A DNA stretch of 64,000 nucleotides from Paramecium tetraurelia (GCF_000165425.1 NW_001798973.1:64555-128554); one strand, 5' to 3'. Positions 48,086-61,883 are shown, counted from the stretch's first letter. The notes: a model not told the origin generated them from the sequence alone. Made by a program: numbers and translations.

Positions 48086-51000
48086 TCAAGAGTCGACCTT
48101 ATGGATTCTATTCAAGTATTCTCTGATAGCTTTGATTCTCTAGATTAAATTTAAGGGTATCATTGATAATAGGAGTGTTGTCCTTCTTATCTAAAATCAC
48201 ATTATTAATAAAATTACTTCGTTATTTATTTTATTTGCTATTGGCCACCAAAACAAGAGATACACCAGCACAAGAACAACCAAGAACACTATAAATATTG
48301 TTACTGTTGTTGTAGTGTTTGTGTCTAAGTCTTTCTGCAAACTATCATTAAAAATAGTTAGTAACTACTGAAAGATTGATCTTATATAGATGTCTTGCAT
48401 TTGATCTATTAGAAATATTAGAACTTATACTTAATTCAACAGCAGAAATGTCTGTGTACATAAGTGACAGGATCTTATTCCGCTGAATGTTGTCTGTGAA
48501 ATTATAAACTGTTCCAGCTATAGCGGTAGCAGAGGAATCATTCAAGAGAGAATCGTATACTGTAAGTAAATACCTCAGATTTTCAAAGTGTCTTGATAAT
48601 GCTAAGGCTAATGATTCATCCACAATTCCTTTAACGAAAGCTTAACAAGTAGCCAAATCTACTCCAGCAACCTTGATGACTTCATTACAGGCTCCAGCTT
48701 TCATTATTGTATCAAAGTAATCATTATAAATGGAATTGTGATAACCTAAATTTAATGAGTGATCCTTTTGCATATTCGTATTCAAGTTGTAGAGATCTTT
48801 GACAAAGTCTGCAGAAATAGTTTTGGATACATTATTTTTTACAGGGAAGTTGGGATCCCATAACATTTACCTAAATACATTGTTTGCAAAAGTAATAGAA
48901 GGAACAGCCAATGAGGTGGCATTCATTTCTTAGATTAGTTATTACATGGAACTCTACAAATTGGTTCCAATTAAATAATGGGCTATAAAGTAAGCTATAA
49001 GTAGCCCAATAGAAATAATGAATTTAATATAAAAATTCCTCTTGTCTTTTGAATCATATTTATACTTCTTTCTTTTCTTTCTCCTTCCAAATTCTTCCAC
49101 TACTCCTTCTCCTTCCTCATTTTCTTCAAATGACAACTCATTTTCTTGGTTGGCATCCTCATCTTCCCCTATTTGGAGAGTGTTTGAAAAAGCTTCACAT
49201 TTTGCAAAGAGCTATTTAACCTTTGCTAAGGGAATCTCTAGAAATAGTTTTATGACTTCCTCTTAATTTTGTGAAACTAAGTTAAAAGTACAAGCAATCC
49301 ATGGTATTGAAATAAAAGTAAACACGCATGCTACTATCAACAATATAAGTAAAACATTTGAATCATATGCCAAATTTATTAATTAGTTTGTATAGAGATC
49401 AACACTCTCTAAGGTGGCTTAATAGTAGTCATTCAATAGATTATATCTAATAAAATATATGGAATCAGTATCTGGATCGAAATCAGTGATATCAAAATTC
49501 ATAATTTCAAATGCTTTTGATATTATTTATGATGTTCCTTAGTTGATATCTACTAATTGATTGCTTTCACTTCCACTGTCATCTCTACTAATCATTTTAA
49601 TAGAATTAGTTGTCATTAATTCATCTTGTCTTCCACTGACACCTGTTGATGATTATATTTTGGATTGAATATCTTTCAGATCACTAATAGTAGTATTCAT
49701 ATTGGTAAGTTAAGTTTTCACTTTATCATCTGTACCAGCCACATTTATTTTATTTAATCTACACAACTCCATTATTTACCATTAGATTCTTTAACCTAAA
49801 GCAACTCTTATATTTGAATCTTGCATCATTATGTATCCTTCTTGAATATCCTAAAATAATTGTTATGTTAAAACATAATCTAATAAACCCAAGACACCCA
49901 AACAGATAATCAGAAAAGCTGCACTCCATTTAAAACAAACCATGCTACTTTGATTAACATTTCGACTTTCCGACAAGAATTAGACAAAAGTTCGTCTGGA
50001 TTTATAGATGTTAGCATGTCCTCCTTCAGCTTCTTCTTCTTCATCCTCTTTTTAAACTTATTACATTCCAGTAGTTCCTCCTTTCTTTTAATCGTTTTCT
50101 TCTGCATCCTCATCAGAATCCTAATTTTTGAAATCATCAATATCAAATAATTGCCCATTGATATATTTCATGGTCCTAATTCCTAAGGCCAAATCTAATT
50201 TTTCATCTTTTTCCCCAATATTTGAAGTGGGAGTCTTCTCATCTTCTTTAACTGGTTCTCTCTATGAATAATCAAAAGTTTCGTCTTATTTGACACTTGA
50301 AATAGCAGACATCTAGAAATTTTAATCTTAAGTATATTCACCCAAATAGATATGTTATTATTAATCAAATTAGAAATAAAATTTGACTTATTATTGCTTT
50401 TTGATTTGAGATTATTCATTAGGATTTAGAAAAGATTTTTCTTATTTATTATTTTCAATTTTTATAACATAACCTTATAATTTAGAATCTTTGAACATGA
50501 TTTCACCAGCAGTAATATTAAATTTACCTTAGACTGTCTAATCTCTATTTTTAAAATTAATTTCTGCTTCAGCCCCTGTTTTATTAAGATATTCAGTGAT
50601 ATTCTCTTAGAAATTTGATATGATGTCACTAACTTTCATCTTTTTTTTCGTGATATAATTCAAGTCTACATGAAACATGGTAATAAAAGTGGCTGAAATA
50701 TTTTCAATTTCCTAAGTTGATCCATTCACAATCATGAAAGCCACATTCTTAAACACTTTTTCTTGTCTCATGGCTCCAAAAAACTATGCTCCATGGATAA
50801 ATGAAGGTACATATCTAACATAGATGAAGAAGGGAAAGATGTATCCATTTTTAGATTTACCTATAATCATTCTTTCTCTATTCATGATTCTGCTTTCATA
50901 AGTTTACAAATAGGCTTCCATGAATTAGTCATGTGATTGAGCAAAGACATTGGGCATCAAAATGTTGACTTTCCTGTTAATTAATTCACTCTTGGAATAG

Positions 51001-53002
51001 CCAAACATCTTGGATGCAGACATATTGAGTCCTATGATTCTACCGAAAGTGATATCTTCAGCTGAAATACTGATCAATGCAGTGGATTCATTAGGGAAAT
51101 CATTGATATTATTTGTAATTTTGCCTCTGTCCATATTGACAGAATAGAAATTCTTCAATCTTTCCAAGACCTCTTCAGCAGATTCCTTGTCATACAAAAT
51201 GTCAATTAGATATTTGGAATAGATCATCATCAAATTTGGTGGAACATCCATATTCATTTTTATGATTCTCTTCCATGAATCTTCGAGCATCTTGTCCACA
51301 TACATCATGCGAGTTCCCACATCATATAGTTTCCCTAAGTCTGGAGTGTCTTCACTTAATTGAGACCAAAACTCTATATGTTGTGATGCTGATTTCTCAA
51401 TCTAAGCCCTGATATCCCTCAGATTGTTCTCAGTGGTAAGTTCATTGACAGCATCGATGCCAGCAGCTGGATTTTTGGATGACTTTGAATTCTCAAACAT
51501 CTATTCTTCGATCAGTTTCTTTAATCTGTAAATGATGAATTGTTCATCCATGTACGGTTTTTCTTGTTCTGCAGCTACCAATTCTTATAATGCTTATTAA
51601 TTTGATTACATTTTTTCCATCAAGAACAGCGAATGTGCAATTCTCAATTCAGTGCAATTGGGAAACCTCGTTAAGGACAGAGTGAATATCCTCTCCAAAA
51701 TATACACGAATACGACATATTACTCTTTGATTTCTTCGTCCTGATTTTAGAGTTTGAAGTTCTTCTGAAATTTGGCAATCTTCTTATTTCCCATGTTTTT
51801 AGCCTAACAAGGACAGTCCTCTCTTTTACAGATGGTTCTGTGGTATTCAACAAAGCCATCGAGGAGAGTGGCTATGTTTCTATCTGTGTGGTAGTAATTT
51901 AAGAATTTGGTTAGATATTGTAATTGTTGGATGGCTTAATTTAAGGAATCGAACTTATTTGAGTCTATCATCATTATGTCGTATCGATATTCTTTTCGCA
52001 GCATCACAATCAACAACAATAATGGACTGCCGAATACCCACAAATATGGAGCACCTTCATAATAGGTATCTTCGACGATGATGCCGAAGATGATCATACA
52101 GATTGTCCACATGATGATTGCATGTTGTGAATTTAACACTTTCGAGTAATAATAGTTCAGATAGACACTGGATTTATTGAATGAGAAGAATTGAATGACA
52201 GCAAAAAGAGTGATTATTATGACAACCAAAATCCTCAACTCACTCACATTCAATAAAGTAAAACACAGTACCAAAATGATTTTGAAGGTCAAAAATTTCA
52301 TATCGTCTCTCCCTGAAATCTTGCAGAGAGGATTGTTAGGTTGAAATCTTGATTCATAGAATGTCATCGTAACCAATCCACTCACGCATATCAAAATTAA
52401 GGCAGCAATGGCGGATAAAAATGCGTGTAATAAGTAATTACCAGTATAACATTATTGATCACTATAATATCTATGATAACCTGTTCCTGAGTCACAATAA
52501 AAGATAGTCAAAAATAAATGGAGTGTTGGCATAAAGAAAATGTAGTTGAGAATTTCAAAAAATATTTTTAGCACAAACAATGGACCAGTCAATTTACCCA
52601 CTGATGTTGTCTATGCTTTTATAGCTATAAAGATTATCAGCACTATCAATAGAAAAAATAACCCCATTACTATGTATAGTACCAGGATAAAACTTGGAAA
52701 TTGGACATTTTTCAAATATGGAGATATCATGAAGTATCCAAAAAATGATTGAAATGATTCAGACCATGATTTGACCTTCCATAATGATAGGAACTAATTT
52801 TATCATATTGAATTACTTCGTCGCTGAATGCAAAGTAAAACACTTAAAAGCTTTCGATCAGCACAAAGAAAACGTAAAGAAATAAGGGAAAGTTCTCTCC
52901 AGATATCAAGTAGTATATAATCTCAAAAAGGAGATTCTTGAAAGAATTTTGCATCTTATCTATGGCTGACTTATCATCATCAAAGATTGAAATTCCTTGC
53001 AT
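48086..53002 (-). CDS. TmcB-like PAS membrane protein A, about 1550 aa
   Basis: Giant multi-pass protein of a ciliate family often annotated TmcB/TmcC-like. Start MQGISIFDDDKSAIDKMQNS, with many short introns (23 bp at the exon after FAFSDE, others of 22-35 bp). Order: about eight N-terminal transmembrane helices (LFLYVFFVLIESFQVFYFAF; IVMGLFFLLIVLIIFIAIK), TPR-like helices (about 51450-51900), a PAS domain (about 50920-51250) with IIGLNMSASKMFGYSKSELI and NRKVNILMP, a long polar region, then a last helix (IFIVFLVVLVLVYLLFWWPI) and the tail RRTTLLLSMIPLNLIQRI. The PAS suggests sensing of a ligand or redox state; function is unknown for the family. 34 bp separate it from gene B upstream. Confidence 0.72.
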
Positions 53003-53036
53003 AATAATAATTCAAATAATAATAAAATAATAATAT

Positions 53037-56000
53037 TCATTTCACTGCTTATAATATTTCTCCACCAATAAATTATTATTTCAAGTTAGGGTATTTTTGA
53101 ATGATATCCATAGGTATCATATTCAACATTCCTTTAGTTCTCCAAATCTGCTTCGATAGATTATTCAAGTAAGGAGTCCAACAAAAGATGAATGCAGCAA
53201 ACATCACCACCAAGTACACACTAAATTTCATTTGTTCAATAGAATCACTGTAAGATAAGAAGTCTGCTATGCCTGACATGAACCGATCTGTTAAGTAGTC
53301 ACATGCAGGTGAAATATAATACAATAGCCTATGTAATTTATCGTGATAAGTTTAATTGTTGATGGTTGAAATTAAGTCTAATTATTATGATAGATATATC
53401 TATACCTGTTCTAGTTCTTTGAGTGTTCTTCCAATAGCTGATCATATCATTTGTGCTCAAGGCCACTGACACAAAGGCAGTCTTCAATCCACTTGTAAGT
53501 AAACCTGAATCTACAGCTGCACATCCCGATTAATCAGTAACAAAGTTGTCTAAGTGTTAAGATTACGTATTTACTTATAGTGAAATCGTTGACGCATAAA
53601 TTATTGTAAGTAAAAGCCTAGAATTTGGACAAATACGAATCAAATTAGGAAGGGAATGACTAAGTCAAAGATTAGAACAAATTCCTTTCATTATCATACA
53701 ATCTGCTTTGGAACTCTGTTCTCATATCAATTGAATTTTCCGTTTACGTCTTATTGGTCACAACTTCTTCGAACGTGAAGTAAACATTATATTTAATGGA
53801 AATAGGTCTTTTGGACGAATATTAAAGATGATCATAAACCTTTTACACATTATCCAAAAAGATCAATTCTAAATTAATGTCCAAAATGAAATAGGAAATA
53901 AAGATTAGAGCAAAGATTAGGAATTGAACAATGACTACTGATTTGTTATTATCCTTTGAGTTTAACAATTTTTATGAGCGAAGATTCTCAATTTCCTCTT
54001 CATTTTCCTTTTTGTCTTGTTCTTATTGCTATTGCTATTTTTAATCATTCTTGGTAGCACCTTAAGTAAAAGCAGATGGTGTGGCTCTGTTTTCAGAGGG
54101 TTTTGCTGTGATGGATGTATGTATAGCATTCGAATTAGGTTGGCCAGTCTGCAAAACATTCTATCCACTGCCATTCTATCCACTTCCATTGGATCCATTT
54201 TATTATTAGGTTTTCTTTTTATCACTCCTGTCTTCTTCTTCATTATTCATTTCAAAAACATCTTTGTTCTATGTTTTCTCTACCTCTGGAGGTTAGACAT
54301 TGGGTTAAGGAGGTTTATCTTCTTTATCAACTATTTCCTTCTTTTCATTTTTATCCTCCAAGAATTCCTACATATAATTTTCACATTTAGCAGCCAACTC
54401 CTTAATTTCTTAGATTGGAATGATACCAAACAATGACATAACCATGTTATTTGTTTTATGCACCTAAAACACAATAGGAATGAGGATCATAGCAGATACC
54501 ACTAAACAGAATATACCAACACCCATAATAACAAAGAAGGTAACTTAATAATTCTTGATTTCATCTGAGTAAAAATCGAAGAATCGTTGTGCAATACTCT
54601 CGGATCCACTTCTCAATACGAATAGTCCATTTGTCATCACATAATAAAAATTCTTTTGCGTATTATCTACTGTGGTGACAGAACCGTTAAATGATGCAGC
54701 TGAAGAGTTTCTGAGTGAAGATGCTGATGTAATGATTTAAAATAATGCATCATTGAATATATTGTCGTATCTAGAATGGTAATAATTGAATTGAATACAT
54801 TTTGGTTTCTCCAGATGTCAACAAAAACGAAACCTAATATGTCTCCAAATTAGATGATCCAGTCATCCTTGCTTCCATTTTGATTCTGGCCTTAATGACA
54901 TCAAATTACACCACCTTTAAAGTGTCGACCAAATAGGATAGCTAATCAATAATAACATAAAATTACATTGGCCTTTATATATGTATCTGCAGTTGCTGTG
55001 GTGTAACCATGTTTATCAGCTATGTAAGTGCTGTTTCCTAACATCTACAGCAATCTAGTGTAGAAGTTGACATCTGCCATTATATTATGTCTCAGATATG
55101 ACAAATAGATGGCATCCGCACCTTCTTAGACATCTGAACTTTGAGTCATCCTATAGCCCAATATCAATGCACTTAGAACGATGAGTACGAGCATAATAAA
55201 CCATACAGTTCGTTTCAGAATACGGATATACTTTGGTTCTGTTTTCTCAGAAATCAAAGCTTTGAAATCTTTCAATTATCTCATATCATCATTTACTGAT
55301 CCACCAGACAAATTGGATTCACCCTCAGAGGCATTTACATCTTCCTAGACTTACTACTCATCTTTCATAACAGTTTTCATTTAATTCTACTGTGCTTCTT
55401 CAGCAGCTGGTTCCATTGATCTCTATTGTTTAACTTCCTCATTCTCATCTACTTCATAGAATCTGATAATTTGTATTTTTTAATCACCAAATTCTGTCTC
55501 ATCTTAAACGAAAGCCTTAATCTTATATTTTTTGTATCTTTGCTGCTTTTACAACTTCTTACTCTTGGCCTCCTCTATTTTTGAATTCTAAACTTATTGT
55601 GATATATCAACAGCGGTTTCTTTGTATTAATGATTCTAATTCAGCATCTAACCTAAATTTGAATCTCCAATCTTAGATTACATTTATGATGCTTATTATG
55701 GAGGTTCATAAATGTTTTCTTCCTCTTCCAATGACATCTCATCATCACTTTCTCCTCGTCCCAACAGGAAGTTTTATTGGAGTTAAGATGTATCAATAGT
55801 AGTAACCAGACCTTGAGATTTGAGATCATCCTGGTTTTTAATATCCACTAGTTCTGGAGCAATGGCATCAATAGTAAATTCATTAGTATTTGTTGAATTG
55901 CCATAGACCAAAGATGCTGGAATACCATATCTTGTATAACAGGATTGGGTAATTCCCAAGATGGCTTGACTATTTACGTTGATGATAATGAAATGCCACT

Positions 56001-58314
56001 CCTAATCAATTTCTTATTCACTTCTCAAATATGAACTTCCAGGTTCTATGTCTTTCAAGAATCCCACTATCTAAATTCCTTCATCCAAATTAGGCAAGAC
56101 TTTAATCATGAGAGTGCATGGCACCAAATAATTGTTCTTATTTTAAGCCAATAGTATTCTTTCCTATCCAATCACTTTGGAATCACTGGTTTCTAAATAG
56201 TTCTTCATGAATTGATCGTGTTGATCAGCATATACTTTTGGCATGATTCTATTTACATTCTATCCAATTATGTCTGACTTAGAGAACCCTAGGATTCTAG
56301 TGATTTCATTGTTAACATTAGTAACCACACCTATATTATTATAATTGCCTGAACAAGTGATAATGCAAGTATTGGCATTTTCACCATACTTCTATCTTTC
56401 TTAATCCAATCCTAACTTATTGACAGCAGTGCTCTTTTGTATATATTCAGCTTTCTCCAAGATCCTTTAACCTTCCACATCGTCATTAACAATATCCTTC
56501 AAAAAGTTGCCGTATACTTACAGACATTTGATATGATTCTGATTCATCTCTTATAGTTTTTTGTAGAAATCACTTGTAGATTCAACAGTGTTTGTAATTT
56601 TAGATCCAAGTGATTACAATTTCTAAATATCTGGGTTTTCTTCTAATAGTTCTCTCCAGAATTCCATATGTAAAGTAACACTTTTTTCTATACTACTGAG
56701 GAAATTGACAAATTTATTTTAGAATACTACGATGATGTTGACATCTACTCCTTTGTTTTCAGATGTTCTCATATCATTCTCAATCATTTCCTCTTCAATC
56801 ATATTCTTATATCTGTAAATACTAAATTCTTCTTGTAAATTTGGTTTATTTTCTTCAGTGATCATCAATTCAAATAAGGCTTTGAATTTATTCTTCAATT
56901 TCTCATGATGTATGTATGAATTCAACAGATGCAATCTTGGACATTTTGGATACCTGTCCAGAGCATCAGATATAATACTCTTTATTAATTGATACCATCT
57001 CTTTAATTTTTGGGGTGTTTCTTCATCCTTCAAATTGTCAGCTACCAATTGTTGACATACACAGCTATCACTTGGTTTTCCACAGTTCTTCAAATGCAAT
57101 TTTAATACACCTTCCAAGACAATTCTGCATTGAAGAATTTCACGATTTTCAATTAAATCCATGAGATGATTTATGTAGATTTCGATGTCTGTCTCCTTCT
57201 TGAATGATTTAATTGGGGTTCTCAGGAGCTGCTATTGTCGAAAAGTCAACAACTGGAAGTAAACTAAGGAAAGCAATGGCATTCCCAGAATCATATAAAA
57301 CAACCCAATATCATCAACTGATCCTAGATCAAGAAATGCCGTAATGACTCCAACCAAGCTAGCCCAAAAGAGTAAGACTTCCTGTACGACTATGAAGGTA
57401 TAGACACTCTTATTGTAGTAGGGGGGAGATCGGTATCTTTAGACCAACAACAGCAAATAGAATGCAGCCAATAGAGAGATGTACACTTTAGATATATCGC
57501 CATTGAAATCCAGAGTCACGTAGAGTGGTAGCACGATTTTAATGAGTTGTCTAACCAATGGAGTTTTGGATTGGGGAGAGGAGAATGGAATGGGGGAACT
57601 TGGGTTGAGTTCGGCGTAAAGCAGTCCAAAGTAGAGCACATTGATTAGGAACAAGATCAAACCTATTAACTACGATGATTTATTATATTACAGCCAAGGA
57701 TATGTGCAGGAAATGCAGACCAGCGTAGCATTCTAAGCCATCTGAAAATGGAGCATCTGAATTGCAATAAATGGTGGCGATGAAGGAATTGAATATGGGG
57801 ATTGTCAAAATGGTATTCAAGAGCAAGCCATACAATGAAAATATTTTTAGACAGTACGTGAGAAAGGTGCTTGGCTTTCGCTTATTCGATGTGAGTTTGA
57901 ATGTGATTATGATTAGTAAGAATAACATGAGAATCTGAATGCCAAAAGCCTAGGGATAATAGACAAATCGCACTTACTATGTACATCACTATTAACAGCA
58001 CATTCACTCCACCGTTGAATATGATATAATTAACTTAAAAGTATTGCAATGCATTACGGAAGTACTCCAACCACACCGTCTTGAATAAAAATTCCAAGTT
58101 CGGATGAATCGAATAGTACAGCTAGATAATTTGTTAATTCAAAAAATACAAGTTGGATGAGCTCGATCAACATTAGGAACTTGAACAAGAATGGACTGCA
58201 AACCTAATTCTGTAGCAATTCGTGTGTGAGTCCATAGGTCCAGGTTTTTATTCTGTTCTCAAACCGTTCCCAAATGGACTCGTCATAAAACACTCTTCGA
58301 TTATTCATAATCAT
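53037..58314 (-). CDS. TmcB-like PAS membrane protein B, about 1670 aa
   Basis: Tandem paralogue of the neighbouring gene with the same order of parts. Start MIMNNRRVFYDESIWERFEN, then transmembrane helices (FLFKFLMLIELIQL; VLLIVMYI; ILMLFLLIIITFKL), TPR-like region (57162-56720: LHLLNSYIHHEKLKNKFKAL), PAS domain (about 56200-56480: NNEITRILGFSKSDIIGQNV, NRIMPKVYADQHDQFM), a charged disordered linker with coiled-coil character (about 55300-55700), further helices and the C-terminal signature WRTKGMLNMIPMDIIQKYPN, which corresponds to RRTTLLLSMIPLNLIQ in gene A. Many introns were inferred but not all were resolved. No catalytic domain was seen. Confidence 0.72.
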
Positions 58315-58333
58315 TTTCGATATATAATAAAAT

Positions 58334-58804
58334 ATGATTAATAAGTAAATTCAATTACCTAAGCACCCTAACATCTCATTCAAATAATACTGTTAATAGT
58401 TCGTAAAGGAAAGTCCGAAAGCTAAACTCAACAAAACCTCATATGTCCTGGGAGACCTACCACTAAACAAACTAAGAGAAAAACAAAAAGAATAATTCAA
58501 ATCTTTTATCCAAGATCACATTTCCTTGACTCGAAAAATAAGAGACGATGCAGAATACGATGCCACTATATACATGGGATTGACATCCAAGTGGCAGAGA
58601 GCGAAAAAGGATTATTTCAAATAAGAGATCCCTCTTATCAAATGTGAATTGGATATGCGTCATATCAAATAGAATCAAGAGCTCAATTTCGATTCCTGGA
58701 GAAGGATCGATCAAGTGAGTTAAAAAAGAGTTCGAGGAATCTCAGTCGACTCAAACATGAAAAAAACTAATCGAAAAACTCACACAACCAGTTTTCGATT
58801 TTGA
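58334..58804 (+). CDS. Unknown basic protein, 156 aa
   Basis: Single exon, ATG 58334 to TGA 58802-58804, clean and coding-like throughout: LPKHPNISFKQYCQQFVKES, SYVLGDLPLNKLREKQKEQF, YDATIYMGLTSKWQRAKKDY, DMRHIKQNQELNFDSWRRID, then a Lys/Arg/Thr-rich end. The pattern of short Pro-turns and helices resembles ciliary microtubule-associated proteins, but no family signature was recognised. Its ATG is only 19 bp from that of TmcB-like gene B on the opposite strand. Confidence 0.62.
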
Positions 58805-59195
58805 TAATGGTCACTTTCTATATATATATTTTTCCTCATAACTCTTTACATGATGTAATCAACAGCCAATTTAATTTATTTAATTAATTTATAATTATAA
58901 AACAGTTTTCCCAACTCATTCTTTCCTGTAAATCTTACATTGCATCTCAATCATCCTAAGCTTGTAGAGAATCAATATTAAGAATTGAATCTTTGAAATA
59001 CTTACAGATACACAATCAAATAGACCTTTTTTTGTCAATATAAGGGGATAAATCCTACTATTGCACTCTTACTTGATTGAATACGAAGCCTCATTTACAT
59101 GAATATAAAGAGTTTTGATTAGCAAAATTGATTATAATTTTATATAAGTTTGAAGCCTTAAAATGAAAATTATTAAAAATTCGTTAAAAATATAA
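58805..59195. other. Intergenic, no gene seen
   Basis: About 390 bp, AT-rich, upstream of the poly-Q pseudokinase. No features beyond general composition. Confidence 0.5.
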
Positions 59196-60781
59196 ATGGG
59201 CAACGAACCATCATCTACGAATGGCAAGACTGATTTTCTCATTCACGATTCAAGGATCCTTTCTGGCCCTACTTTAATCAATCAAATGCAATAAAATCAA
59301 TGGAGAATTGGATTGCAGCATCCGCATCTATTATAGACTTTGGGAGGATAACCTGAAGGAGAACAATATAGATATTATTTTGAGATTTGTCCAATCACAT
59401 TGGCCTCATTGCTATCAGAGAGATACGGAACTAAATAATACTTCCCAGAAGAAGATTTATAAGCATTACTACTAGGGATTGTGAGTGCTTTGAGTTTTCT
59501 CTAAGAGAAGGGGATTTCACATGGAGGTATTGATTCATGCTTATAATAAGATATTTGCACATAAGAAATATTTTTTGATTCAAATAGTTCTAGTTTTAAA
59601 GTTCTAGATTCCAATTTGATTAATGGAAGAGCATATGCAATTCAAGAATTTATTAATGGTAAATTAAAGTATTTGGCACCAGAAATCATAATCCATCCTA
59701 CCTAACCAATGTCAGAATATTAATTACATAAGAATGATATCTGGAGTTTGGGCATGGTTATTTTAGAGGCAGGTACTTTAAAATCAAATGATACGCTATA
59801 TAAAAATGGATTGCAACCAAAACTCATTTAAGATAGAATTAATGAAATTGGTACTATATATGGAAAGCAGTTTGCAGAAAATATAAAAATGATGTTAAAT
59901 TTCAATCCAAATGAAAGATTGGATTCAGTTAATTTATTTAATTTCCTTCTTGAATAATAACGTATAGCAAATGAATCTGAATAATAGATTTAATAATAAT
60001 AATAATTATTATTATAATAATAGTAATAGTAATAATAACAATAGTTATTAATGAAACAATAATAAGTAATGTATTAATAATAATAATATTATTATGAATA
60101 AAAGATCTCTCATTAAAGTCCAGTTAATAGATAATAATAATAATAATCATAAAAGAATTTGTAATAAAATCAATATTTTTTTTAATAATAAAAGTAGTTA
60201 TAATAACAATTCTAATTTAATTAAACGCAACAATCATCACCATATAGGAACTAGATCTAAATCTAACCACATATTAGCAACTAATAGCAAAGAACAAATT
60301 GCCATCAATAATAGCCTTCCTAAGATTTCATGATGATACAACATGAAAGAACTGTTTCAATTGAAAAAATGCCAAGTAGAATAATTAAAAAAATCATATA
60401 TCCGGATTGTAAAGTCGGTTATTAAGACGGTTCCCATTCAGCCTCTCGTATGGGTATGAAATATTATGTTATGTTTTAGGACAAAATCAGTATTGGCAAT
60501 CAAAACACACTCCATAAAAAACTCAGAAACAATCAAGCCCACTGCCGAGGTAACAAAGCTCCCCCTATTAATCGTAATTTATGTATCAGAAATATAATGT
60601 GATTGGCAACAAAGAAAATTAGGTTCCATTAAATACGAACGAATAGTTGAGATGGAAATAGGATATGGGGTAGTCGAAGTTGGTAGTTCAATAATATAAT
60701 TAATAAAAACCTTCAATTAACGAGGAACCGATAAGGAGAGTAATAGTTTAATCATAAGCTTTAAGAGATAACTTTGTGTGA
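59196..60781 (+). CDS. Kinase-fold protein (likely pseudokinase) with long poly-Q tail, about 511 aa
   Basis: Introns 59527-59550 and 60454-60479 give 512 codons. The N-terminal 270 residues are a protein-kinase fold: FEICPITLASLLSERYG (hinge and alpha-D), IVSALSFLQEKGISHGDICT (catalytic loop HGD, where the following Asn is replaced), VLDSN in place of DFG, LKYLAPEII (APE) and DIWSLGMVILEAG. The aspartate of HxD is kept but the metal-binding Asn and the DFG Asp are not in place, so activity is doubtful. MGNEPSS may be myristoylated. The rest is Gln-rich with runs of up to 10 Gln (59950-60200) written with TAA/TAG, then a folded-looking C-terminus (EEPIRRVIVQSQALRDNF). Confidence 0.72.
59950..60110 (+). 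repeat. TAA/TAG microsatellite encoding poly-Gln
   Basis: Runs of taa with interspersed tag, tta and tat triplets. In most organisms this would be noncoding microsatellite; here it is in frame inside the pseudokinase gene and encodes Gln, Leu and Tyr. Confidence 0.85.
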
Positions 60782-60808
60782 ATTTATTATATAAATTATT
60801 ATTATAAG

Positions 60809-61883
60809 ATGTTGCCAAAATTACATCAAAGTTCCTCTGTCTAGGCAGTGAGAACATCTGAAGATTTCAGTTTAAATGAAGTCAAAAGAAGATAAAAATA
60901 ATTAGAGTTGGAATCTTAGACAGTTGAGAATAGAATCAAATAAATAAGGAAAGAAAATGAGAAACTGTCAAAAAAAGTAGAGATGGCAGAACAATTGGCA
61001 CTTGATGTGTATGCCTCACGACTTGCATAGAAGATGAAAGTAATTATTTCAGGTGTAATAAGTAAAATAGAAAGAACAGAAGTAACATCAACTATCTATG
61101 ACTGATCCAACTAAATATTAGTAAACCCAGTATGAGAGAATGCATCTCAAAAAGATGAAGTAAGAGGTAAAGGAGATGAAACATTCAGATGCTTAATTAA
61201 TGAAAAATTCCATTAAATTCGAATTGATGAGAACAAATGAAGAGCAAATTAAAATGGCCTAAAATCTGAGGTTGAGAGCAACTTTGAAGAAGGAGGAGGA
61301 AAAATTGTCATAAGCGATGATTCAAGAAAAGTTATATGAGAAATAGCAAAAGGTGAGGTTGGAGTAGGAGAGGGAGAGATAAAAGATAATAATGGAAAAT
61401 GAAAAACAGGAGTATTCAATTAAACAATTAGAAGCGTAGGAGTTGAAGTTGGTTGAAAAACTATAAGCAACGTAATAAAGAGAGTTGGCTGTTAAGGAGA
61501 AGTTGATGGCAGCTACGAGATTGGCTCCTGAGGATTTTGATAGGACGTATTTAGGGGGGCAATCTATTATTTGTGATCCAGAAAAACAAGTAAAAATGCA
61601 TATTAAGTAAATAAGGAATAAAAATAAGAAGAGTAAAAAGAATAGTAGGAATAATAGGAGGGCGGTTAATAAGGAGAAGGAGGATAGTCAGGAGAAGGAG
61701 GTTAAGGGACATAAACTGAATGAATTGATTTATAACGAAGAAAATCAGTATATATATTTGCATGAGTAATTTTCTTAATTCAAAATAATATTAATAATAT
61801 GGATAGATCAACTCATTCAAATGCTGCTAGACCTGCTAGTGGCAACAAGGATAAAAATGACTTAGGGAAGAAGGAGCATGTGA
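60809..61883 (+). CDS. Long coiled-coil protein, about 347 aa
   Basis: One 31-bp intron (61040-61070) restores frame. The protein is almost wholly coiled coil (LELESQTVENRIKQIRKENE, KLSKKVEMAEQLALDVYAS, then KEEEKLSQAMIQEKLYEKQQ) with a basic Arg/Lys/Asn stretch near the C-terminus (KQIRNKNKKSKKNSRNN) resembling a nuclear or microtubule-binding patch. The frame has no TGA until 61881-61883, which would overlap the next gene by 85 bp; the last clearly coding residues end near 61770 (IYNEENQYIYLHE), so the real end is uncertain. Confidence 0.6.
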
